Shown here in pieces: positions 8,702-13,890 of a DNA stretch of 13,890 nucleotides. The stretch spans positions 1 through 13,890 of the forward strand of contig JASFEP010000075.1 of NCBI GenBank assembly GCA_050124775.1. The letters are read 5' to 3'. Each line of letters begins with the position of its first letter. Positions within the stretch are counted from its first letter, which is position 1. The DNA comes from WTAW01 sp050124775 (GTDB taxonomy: Bacteria > Acidobacteriota > Aminicenantia > Aminicenantales > Aminicenantaceae). The notes beneath the pieces are model-generated. The model did no database searches. It saw only the letters and a list, made by a program, of their open reading frames with translations, and was not told the origin of the DNA. Position numbers and translations under genes: made by a program.

Positions 8702-9190
8702 TCATTTTTTCAGAGAGGGTTTCGACATGGACGAGACTGCCAAAATGGCTTCGATGACATTCGGATACGAGCCGCACCGGCAAAGATTGTTGTCCAGGGC
8801 CTCGACGATTTCTTCCCGAGTCGGATAGGGATTTCGCGCCAAAAGAGCCGCTGCCGTGATGATCATTCCAGGAGTGCAAAAACCGCAGCCAAAAGCCGTA
8901 TGCTCGACAAAGGACTTCTGGAGAGGAGAAAGGTCCCCTTTGGTTCCCAGGCCCTCGATTGTTACAATCTCTTGGCCGGATGAAACATGCTGGACCTCGA
9001 CCCGGCAGGACCTTCGTGCTAACCCATCTATGAGCACTGAACAAGCTCCACACTCCCCCACTCCACATCCGAACTTAGTCCCGATAAGATCGAGGTCATC
9101 CCTGAGAATCCAGAGCAGGGGCTCATCAGGTTCGGTCTTCACCCTGTGTTTTTTTCCGTTGACATTCAGCGTGAACCAGGTTCTTGCCAA
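8702..9190 (-). CDS. 2Fe-2S subunit of the molybdenum hydroxylase (IorA/CoxS-like)
   Basis: 162 residues, normal for the family. The N-terminal plant-type ferredoxin domain binds one 2Fe-2S cluster through Cys 42, 47, 50 and 62 (CGVGECGAC ... C). The C-terminal helical domain binds a second through Cys 102, 105, 137 and 139 (CGFC ... CRC). All eight ligands are present. It passes electrons from the molybdenum site of the neighbouring large subunit to an outside acceptor. The start is TTG at 9190, supported by GGAG seven bases upstream and by the family's N-terminal length. It has no signal peptide of its own, so it would be carried across the membrane bound to the Tat-signal large subunit, as in related enzymes. 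It is the first gene of the two-gene operon; I see no clear promoter in the AT-rich sequence upstream. Confidence 0.93.
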   Translation of the reverse strand: MARTWFTLNVNGKKHRVKTEPDEPLLWILRDDLDLIGTKFGCGVGECGACSVLIDGLARRSCRVEVQHVSSGQEIVTIEGLGTKGDLSPLQKSFVEHTAFGCGFCTPGMIITAAALLARNPYPTREEIVEALDNNLCRCGSYPNVIEAILAVSSMSKPSLKK

Positions 9191-9561
9191 TCTTTATCTC
9201 CGAAAAGCTGGCTGCTCGACCACCCTCCCTTTTAACATATGAGTTGCTCCCAGTCAATTAATAAGAATTCTGCACTTAGAATTTAACTTATTGATAAAAA
9301 ACAAATAACGCATCAATAGACAAGGATTTCATTAACAGGACATGCAGGATCAGTTCCCCGAATGAACCGTTTCGGAAAGGGTCGCGGCACAAATATTGAG
9401 TTGGAATACAATCCCTAGCACACCACAGACGATGGGTTCTTTGTACGAAAATCGAGTGAATCCATTTTTTTCTCCCTTGCAAGGCTCTCAAAATTCGACT
9501 AAATTAATAGCAGACACTATTTACAGATACGAACGAGATCGGGCGTACGGGGTGATCGAGA
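9191..9561. other. Intergenic region between divergent hydroxylase operon and beta-flower gene
   Basis: 371 bases, AT-rich, without a believable gene. It must hold the promoters of both flanking units, but no strong hexamer pair stands out. An imperfect AT-rich inverted repeat at 9260-9292 (AATAAGAATTCT against AGAATTtaaCTTATT, six-base loop, three-base bulge) could be a weak hairpin or binding site. No RNA gene was recognised. Confidence 0.5.
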
Positions 9562-9918
9562 ATGGACTATTATGATTCATCGGGATTTGGAGTCGTGTAC
9601 TGCGAGGATTATGTCCATCTCTATTTGTATTCCGGAGAACCGGTGGCCTACTTCGAAGGGGATAATGTGTATTCCTTTTCCGGCCGGCACTTGGGTTGGC
9701 GGCACGAGGGATGGATCATCGATCATGACGGGGATTACTATCTTTTCTCGGAGAACGCAGTTGGAGGACTTGTGAAGCCAGCAACTCAAAGACCTCCCAC
9801 TAAGGGACCGATGGAGCGCTTGCCCGAAAAACAAATACGCCAGTTCGAACCCTTGAGGCCGCCCACTGGTTCGAAATGGTCCCGGCTTTCGGCCAAAGAA
9901 TTTTTTCAGTTTGAATAA
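9562..9918 (+). CDS. Small 4-fold beta-flower-like domain protein
   Basis: 118 residues. ATG at 9562 follows GGGGTG seven bases upstream. Residues 2-70 show short repeated beta units of the form YDSSG...VVY, YLYSGEPVAYF, VYSFSGRHLGW and GWIIDHDGDYYLF, each ending in an aromatic pair. This matches the domain known as the 4-fold beta flower, a small bacterial domain of unknown function. After it a Gly/Pro-rich segment follows (KPATQRPPTKGPMERLP, then EPLRPPTGSKW) built from degenerate proline repeats, also typical of the family. There is no signal peptide or membrane segment, so it is probably cytoplasmic. It stands alone, upstream of a decayed barrel gene on the other strand. No function can be assigned; recognition is by memory of the repeat pattern, not a search. 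Confidence 0.72.
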   Translation: MDYYDSSGFGVVYCEDYVHLYLYSGEPVAYFEGDNVYSFSGRHLGWRHEGWIIDHDGDYYLFSENAVGGLVKPATQRPPTKGPMERLPEKQIRQFEPLRPPTGSKWSRLSAKEFFQFE

Positions 9919-9935
9919 AACCAAAGAGTTTTGAG

Positions 9936-10191
9936 TTAAAATCCGAATCCTACCATTAAAATCAACGATCTGTTTTTGATGTCATTCTCAAAACCGAGAA
10001 TGGGGTCGGCGACATTGACCAGTCCGAGGTCATAGCGGGACTGCGTGGATAACGACGGCTCCGCTGACTCTAAAATCGAAGCCCCCACCAGCGATAAGAC
10101 CGAAGTCAAAGCTTTTGACCTTTATCAATCCCTCCTCGAGTTCTATACCTAAAACCTTGATTTCGCCTTTATCGCTGAGTTTTAACGGCAT
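9936..10191 (-). pseudogene. Decayed 3' fragment of an outer-membrane beta-barrel gene, frameshifted
   Basis: Read on the minus strand, the segment from about 10191 gives MPLKLSDKGEIKVL ... KSFDFGLIAGGGFDFRV and hits a stop at 10032-10030. One frame over, the same family pattern continues as RYDLGLVNV ... DIKNRSLILMVGFGF and stops at 9938-9936. SFDFGL-(I/V)-GGG, RY-LGL-N and KNRS-VGFGF with terminal Phe are the usual order of the last strands of small opacity/porin-type barrels, so one barrel tail is split by an indel near 10033-10045. The frame is open up to about 10268 (where it meets a stop), but no signal peptide or earlier strands are present. About two thirds of a normal gene is missing. 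This is a remnant, not a working gene. Confidence 0.75.
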
Positions 10192-10269
10192 ATTCGGGAT
10201 TATGGTGCCTGTGTGTGAAAAATCGCAATTGGAACTCTCAATGCTCTGTACTTTTTCCCCTTTTTTTTA

Positions 10270-10297
10270 TTGACATTATAGACTTTATTTAAATAAT
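10270..10297 (+). promoter_or_regulatory. Sigma70-like promoter of the aldo/keto reductase gene
   Basis: TTGACA at 10270-10275 is a perfect -35 hexamer. AATAAT at 10292-10297 matches five of six -10 positions, with a 16-bp AT-rich spacer. Transcription from here would leave a leader of roughly 70 bases before the ATG at 10375. It is the best promoter match I noticed in the window. Confidence 0.6.
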
Positions 10298-10374
10298 AGG
10301 AAATGTAGAGAATATACGAATTTGCATGAAGAGGCCGATCGCATGGCCACAAATTTTCGAAGGAGACGTTACGT

Positions 10375-11595
10375 ATGAAAGACAAAAAATGTATGGGGAG
10401 ACGGAGTTTCATCAAAGCCGGAGCGAGCGGCTTGGCGGGAGCGGCAGTGCTGCCCTCTTTTTTGAAGGGGTCCATAGCCAAAAGCAACGGAGGATCTGTA
10501 AACAAGGAAAATTTCATATACAGGAAACTGGGGACAACAGGAATTGAATTGCCCGTCGTCAGTATGGGGGTCATGAATGCAGACAATCCCAATCTTGTAG
10601 CGGCTGCTCTCGATGCGGGTATTGCGCATTTGGATACGGCTTGGGGTTACCAAAGGGGAAAAAACGAAGAGATGATCGGACAGGTCATTAAAGGCCGAGA
10701 CCGAGACTCCTTTGTCATCGGAACGAAGATTCCCTACCCGAAGGATCGGAAAACAGGAATGTTTCTTCCAGAGACCAGCGTCGAGTCATTCCAAAGAAAA
10801 TTTGACGTCAGCCTCAAACGCTTGGGATTGGATTATGTAGACATTCTCTACATCCATAATATCTCGCTCAAAGAGGTCGTATTCTGTGAGCCGGCGTTGA
10901 AATTCCTGGAAACGGCCAAAAAAGAGGGGAAGGCCCGGTTCGGAGGGTTCAGTACCCACAAGAACGAACCCGAGGTCATCCAGGCCGCTGTAGAGACCAA
11001 AGCGTACGATGTCATTCTGACCGCATACAATTTTAAGCAGAGCAATCGTGTGGCACTCCAGAAAGCGATCGCCAGAGCTGCAGATGCTGGAATGGGGATC
11101 GTGGCCATGAAGACCCAAGCGGGTGTGTATTGGGACGAAGAAAAGCAGAAGCCGATCAACATGAAAGCAGCGCTCAAATGGGCCTTGCAGAATACGAATA
11201 TCCACACGACCATCCCGGGGATGACCACGTTCGACCAACTGGAGGCCGATATCTCTGTGATGGAGGATTTGACTCTAACACCAGAGGAATTAAAAGACCT
11301 CCGCCTGGATGAGAGCGAGACGCTGGCGGGGCTTTATTGCCAGCAGTGTGATGAATGCCGCGGACAGTGCCCGGATTGTGTGGACATTCCCGCATTCATG
11401 CGGAGTTATATGTATGCATATGGATATGGAAACACTGGACTGGCGCAGGAGACGCTGAGTGAAGCGGAGACCTCATCTCTTCCTTGTAACGATTGCAAAA
11501 GCTGCCGTGTCCGTTGCGCTATGGGATTCGACGTGCGCAGCAAGATCCTGGACATCGTTCGCCTCAAAGATATCCCGAGGGAATTTCTGACATAA
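10375..11595 (+). CDS. Tat-exported aldo/keto reductase with C-terminal 4Fe-4S ferredoxin domain
   Basis: 406 residues. ATG at 10375 has AAGGAGA nine bases upstream. The Tat signal GRRSFIK (8-14) is followed by an Ala/Gly-rich hydrophobic stretch. The reductase barrel spans about 48-315 and keeps the family tetrad: Asp 87 and Tyr 92 (DTAWGY), Lys 118 (GTKI) and His 161 (YIHN). The C-terminal extension holds two cysteine groups, CxxCxxCxxxC at 322-332 (with Cys 335 close by) and the same spacing at 371-381, expected to bind two 4Fe-4S clusters. Such fusions probably couple carbonyl or alcohol chemistry to low-potential electron carriers rather than only NADPH. The substrate is unknown. It has its own promoter and is convergent with the phosphofructokinase gene (35 bp between stops). 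Confidence 0.93.
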   Translation: MKDKKCMGRRSFIKAGASGLAGAAVLPSFLKGSIAKSNGGSVNKENFIYRKLGTTGIELPVVSMGVMNADNPNLVAAALDAGIAHLDTAWGYQRGKNEEMIGQVIKGRDRDSFVIGTKIPYPKDRKTGMFLPETSVESFQRKFDVSLKRLGLDYVDILYIHNISLKEVVFCEPALKFLETAKKEGKARFGGFSTHKNEPEVIQAAVETKAYDVILTAYNFKQSNRVALQKAIARAADAGMGIVAMKTQAGVYWDEEKQKPINMKAALKWALQNTNIHTTIPGMTTFDQLEADISVMEDLTLTPEELKDLRLDESETLAGLYCQQCDECRGQCPDCVDIPAFMRSYMYAYGYGNTGLAQETLSEAETSSLPCNDCKSCRVRCAMGFDVRSKILDIVRLKDIPREFLT

Positions 11596-11630
11596 GATCG
11601 AATTTACCGGCGCGTCTTATGGACTGAGTA

Positions 11631-12836
11631 TCAGTAGTCAGAGGTCATTATAAAGAGCGGTTTGTAGTGGAAGCTCTTATAGTAAGGGCGGAGCCGCTCC
11701 GTGTTGTAGTATTTCGCCACATCCACCACTTTCTTCGTGCTGGTCACGACATCGATGGGGACATTGTCGTACTGTCCGTTCCGGAGGCAGACCATGCGGC
11801 CGGACACGCCATCCAGGATCAGGTCTAGAGCCAGATTACCGAAAGCCATAGGAACGATGGAGTCGATGGCATCCGGATCGCCGCAGCGGACCAAGTAGCT
11901 CAGACGCTGGTTGATGATGTTGATGGGCCTGCCCCTATTGTAGGTGGGTGATATCTCCTTTAGCCTTCGTGAGATCAGGTCGCCGATCCCTCCTAACTTT
12001 TTGTGGCCATACATATCTGCCTGGTGATTTTCGAAAACCATTTCTCCGCCTTCGAACATGGCGCCCTCTGAGACCAACACGACTGAATAACGGCTGGGAT
12101 TGGTCATGCGGTCCTGGGTGAGCAGTTCGCAGAGCCGGTCGATATCGAACTTGTACTCGGGAATCACACAGCGGTTGGCCGCTCCGGCCATGGTGGGCAG
12201 GAGGGCAGTGAACCCGGCGTAACGGCCGAACACCTCGATAACCAGGAAGCGTTCATGAGATCCGGCAGTGGTCCGCAGGGCATGAGTCATGCTGATGGTG
12301 CGGGTCACGCAAGTGCTGAAACCGATACAGTAGTCCGTCCCCGGGACATCGTTGTCCATGGTCTTGGGCACGGCAATGACGTTGACGCCTTCTTTATGGA
12401 GACGGACTCCGTAACTCAACGTGTCGTCTCCTCCGATCGGAATGAGATAGTCGACACCCAGATGATCGAGATTCTTGAGCACTTCAGACGTTAGGTCGTT
12501 GAACTTATCGTTATATTTGTCTTTTAAATTATGGGGGACATTGACGTCGGGCACACGGCTGGGGCGGGTGCGGGAGGTGTGCAAAAAGGTGCCCCCGGTG
12601 CGGCCCACCTTGTTCACGATCTCTTCGGTCAGGATCAAGCAGTGGTCTTCATGGGGAATTTTATCGTCGCGGGACATATCGATGAGTCCTGCCCAACCCT
12701 GTCGGATGCCGATGACTTTGTAACCCTCCCGGAGAGCCCTGATCGTGATCGCCCGGATGGCAGGGTTCAATCCCGGAACATCTCCTCCTCCCGTCAATAT
12801 TCCGATAACGCCCTTTTTCTTTTTTACGTGTGCCAT
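11631..12836 (-). CDS. pfp: 6-phosphofructokinase, probably pyrophosphate-dependent
   Basis: 401 residues, full length for this group. ATG at 12836 follows AAGGA eight bases upstream. Motifs in order: ILTGGGDVPGLN (13-24, phosphate-donor loop), PIGGDD (133-138), PKTMDND (157-163, with Asp 161 as catalytic base), EVFGRYAG (201-208) and VSEGA (255-259). In ATP-dependent enzymes the position after GGD is Gly; here it is Asp 138. The position before TMDND carries Lys 158. Asp plus Lys at these two sites is the established signature of PPi-dependent phosphofructokinases, where the Asp blocks ATP binding. The enzyme would interconvert fructose 6-phosphate and fructose 1,6-bisphosphate reversibly, saving ATP in glycolysis and usable in gluconeogenesis. 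A terminator separates it from the upstream gene, so it likely has its own promoter, which I could not pinpoint. Confidence 0.92.
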   Translation of the reverse strand: MAHVKKKKGVIGILTGGGDVPGLNPAIRAITIRALREGYKVIGIRQGWAGLIDMSRDDKIPHEDHCLILTEEIVNKVGRTGGTFLHTSRTRPSRVPDVNVPHNLKDKYNDKFNDLTSEVLKNLDHLGVDYLIPIGGDDTLSYGVRLHKEGVNVIAVPKTMDNDVPGTDYCIGFSTCVTRTISMTHALRTTAGSHERFLVIEVFGRYAGFTALLPTMAGAANRCVIPEYKFDIDRLCELLTQDRMTNPSRYSVVLVSEGAMFEGGEMVFENHQADMYGHKKLGGIGDLISRRLKEISPTYNRGRPINIINQRLSYLVRCGDPDAIDSIVPMAFGNLALDLILDGVSGRMVCLRNGQYDNVPIDVVTSTKKVVDVAKYYNTERLRPYYKSFHYKPLFIMTSDY

Positions 12837-12895
12837 AAGAATTATCCTTCGAATTTTTTGTTACAGATGACCAACCCGAAAACTCTGGCTCAGTG

Positions 12896-12934
12896 AAAAA
12901 AAACGAAGGTCGCTGCCTCTTGGGGCAGCGCCCT
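12896..12934 (-). terminator. Rho-independent terminator
   Basis: Read on the minus strand: AGG, a mismatch, CGCTGCC, a six-base loop, GGCAGCG, a mismatch, CCT, three bases, then eight T. The 7-bp GC-rich core (12911-12917 with 12924-12930) plus the outer 3-bp stem and the T-run (A-run 12896-12903 on the plus strand) form a good terminator. It ends transcription of the hydrolase-family gene (stop at 13051) before the phosphofructokinase gene. Confidence 0.75.
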
Positions 12935-12976
12935 CTTGCTAATTTTTCTCAGTCAAAAACCGAACACTTGAGTTCA

Positions 12977-12988
12977 ATACTTAAGTAT
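12977..12988. promoter_or_regulatory. 12-bp perfect palindrome in intergenic region
   Basis: ATACTTAAGTAT is self-complementary and AT-rich. It lies between the hydrolase-family gene stop and the terminator, so it is not in an obvious promoter position. It may be chance in AT-rich sequence. Confidence 0.15.
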
Positions 12989-13050
12989 AAATGTACAGCG
13001 ATTATTTTTCCAGAGCGGAATTGAATGGTATCATTACGAAAAGTGAAAAT

Positions 13051-13686
13051 CTAGCCTTCCCAGACGTACTGAAAATCACAGCAGTCATGGCCTTCCATTA
13101 GGGTTTTGGGACGAATTAGCTTTATTTTGGGATTGAATGCGCTGGCACTTGCATAATCTGGATAGCAAATAGCAGCATAACCGATATCCGATGCGTTCAC
13201 CTCACGAAATGTCGTTGCCCACAGGCATTCCGTAAATTTGGTCCGTACAGATGTCTCTGTTCGCTCGCCATCTTCCCATGTCAAAACGTGCTTAACGAAT
13301 CTATTCATTCCTGATTTCGAGCGTGCAATAAAGGTATCGAAGTCAGTCCTGGGAAGATCTTTGATGCTTTCTTTCTGCCGGTTGGCAACAGCTTCGGAAT
13401 TAAGTCTTTTCAGCATCTCGATGAGTTTACTCCTCCCAATCTCATCGGCAAGACGTTCTAAGCAGGGAATATAGTAATTCTGAAATGTAAATCTAAATAG
13501 CGCTCTAAAAGACATCCCCGAATCTTCCATAAATTTGTGTTGAGGTGGAGGATTTTCTTCTAGGACTTCGGCTCGGAAGGCAGCCCAGAGATTCTGAGTG
13601 CCCAAGCATAGGCATGTTCCCAAAGGCAATGAATGGAAAAGAAACTGTCTACGGCTTGATAAGTTAAGGCCAGTTTGTTCTTTCAT
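13051..13686 (-). CDS. L-2-amino-thiazoline-4-carboxylic acid hydrolase family protein with Tat signal
   Basis: 211 residues from ATG 13686, preferred because GGAGAGAGAAGG lies directly upstream and it puts the Tat motif near the N-terminus; an ATG at 13740 would add 18 residues. The signal contains SRRQFLF (11-17) and a hydrophobic stretch with Cys residues (FHSLPLGTCLCLG), so Tat export is likely. The C-terminal half carries the family core: ECLWATTFREVNASDIGY (153-170), CYPDYA (174-179), FNPKIKLIR (184-192) and GHDCC (199-203). Cys 175, Asp 177, His 200 and the Cys pair are candidate active-site or metal residues. The founding member hydrolyses a thiazoline to S-carbamoyl-cysteine or related product, but most relatives are of unknown function and this one's substrate is not known. 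A rho-independent terminator lies downstream. Confidence 0.8.
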   Translation of the reverse strand: MKEQTGLNLSSRRQFLFHSLPLGTCLCLGTQNLWAAFRAEVLEENPPPQHKFMEDSGMSFRALFRFTFQNYYIPCLERLADEIGRSKLIEMLKRLNSEAVANRQKESIKDLPRTDFDTFIARSKSGMNRFVKHVLTWEDGERTETSVRTKFTECLWATTFREVNASDIGYAAICYPDYASASAFNPKIKLIRPKTLMEGHDCCDFQYVWEG

Positions 13687-13790
13687 CCTTCTCTCTCCTA
13701 GAATGAGCGGATAAAAAACTATAACGGCACTATAAAACACTCACTCTTAGTATCAGACTTGGCAAATGAAAAAATGGTTACATCGAATTT

Positions 13791-13839
13791 GGGGACAGGC
13801 TACTTTTTACAGAGGTAATTAAAAAAGCAGCCTGTCCCC
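13791..13839. repeat. REP-like inverted repeat (GGGGACAGGCT element)
   Basis: The left arm GGGGACAGGCTACTTTTTA (13791-13809) and the reverse complement of the right arm (13821-13839) agree at 17 of 19 positions, with an 11-base loop. The GGGGACAGGCTnCTTTTT pattern is like dispersed palindromes that accompany REP-associated Y1 transposases in many genomes. Here no transposase is adjacent. The right arm is followed by TTTTT on the plus strand, so it could also stop transcription in that direction. Confidence 0.7.
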
Positions 13840-13855
13840 TTTTTATTCCCTTTTC

Positions 13856-13890
13856 TTAGAAGCGGAAGGATAGTCCGAGCCGCAACTGAA
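13856..13890 (-). CDS. C-terminal end of an outer-membrane beta-barrel gene (cut by window edge)
   Basis: On the minus strand the last codons read QLRLGLSFRF followed by TAA at 13858-13856. The alternating pattern and final Phe are the usual end of a beta-barrel protein. Only ten complete codons lie in the window, so the family cannot be named and the call rests on this short tail and its position next to the REP-like element. Confidence 0.55.
   Translation of the reverse strand, partial: QLRLGLSFRF

Noticed and set aside
9288..9491. 67-codon minus-strand frame in the gap upstream of the hydroxylase operon
   Set aside because: Low-complexity AT-rich start, no convincing ribosome site and no recognisable domain.
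11591..11621. CATAAGA/TCTTATG inverted repeat between the convergent reductase and phosphofructokinase genes, considered as a terminator
   Set aside because: The stem is only 7 AT-rich pairs with a 17-base loop and no T-run on either strand.

Overview
The window looks like chromosomal DNA from an anaerobic or facultative Gram-negative bacterium. It has outer-membrane beta-barrels ending in aromatic residues, several Tat-exported redox enzymes, a PPi-type phosphofructokinase and base composition near 50% GC. This mix is reminiscent of uncultured Acidobacteriota-like lineages such as Aminicenantes. That placement is an impression from gene content, not a demonstrated assignment. No rRNA, tRNA, CRISPR array, phage module or intact transposase is visible.

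Left part (1-5671) is all on the minus strand: the N-terminal 183 residues of a Tat-signal Gfo/Idh/MocA oxidoreductase running off the left edge, a malic enzyme split in two by a frameshift, a small membrane-anchored protein ending in a single WD40 blade, an outer-membrane beta-barrel protein, and a secreted Asp-box (BNR) beta-propeller. The propeller and barrel genes are 33 bp apart and probably co-transcribed.

Middle part (5672-9190): a TerB-like helical protein on the plus strand carries a long Glu/Asp tail encoded by trinucleotide repeats. It converges on a minus-strand two-gene operon for a molybdopterin hydroxylase of the isoquinoline 1-oxidoreductase type (2Fe-2S small subunit, then Tat-signal molybdenum subunit, 8 bp apart, no FAD subunit nearby). 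After an AT-rich gap comes a small 4-fold beta-flower-like protein on the plus strand.

Right part (9919-13890): a decayed 3' fragment of an outer-membrane beta-barrel gene, a Tat-signal aldo/keto reductase with a C-terminal two-cluster ferredoxin domain behind a good sigma70-like promoter, a convergent phosphofructokinase with PPi-specificity residues, a rho-independent terminator, a Tat-signal protein of the L-2-amino-thiazoline-4-carboxylate hydrolase family, a REP-like 49-bp inverted repeat, and the last codons of another beta-barrel gene at the right edge.

The genes do not form one pathway. Central metabolism (malic enzyme, phosphofructokinase) sits beside envelope proteins and Tat-exported redox enzymes. 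I found no convincing new multi-gene system. The points most worth following are the WD40 fusion, the frameshifted malic enzyme, the repeat-encoded acidic tail, the decayed barrel gene and the REP-like element.
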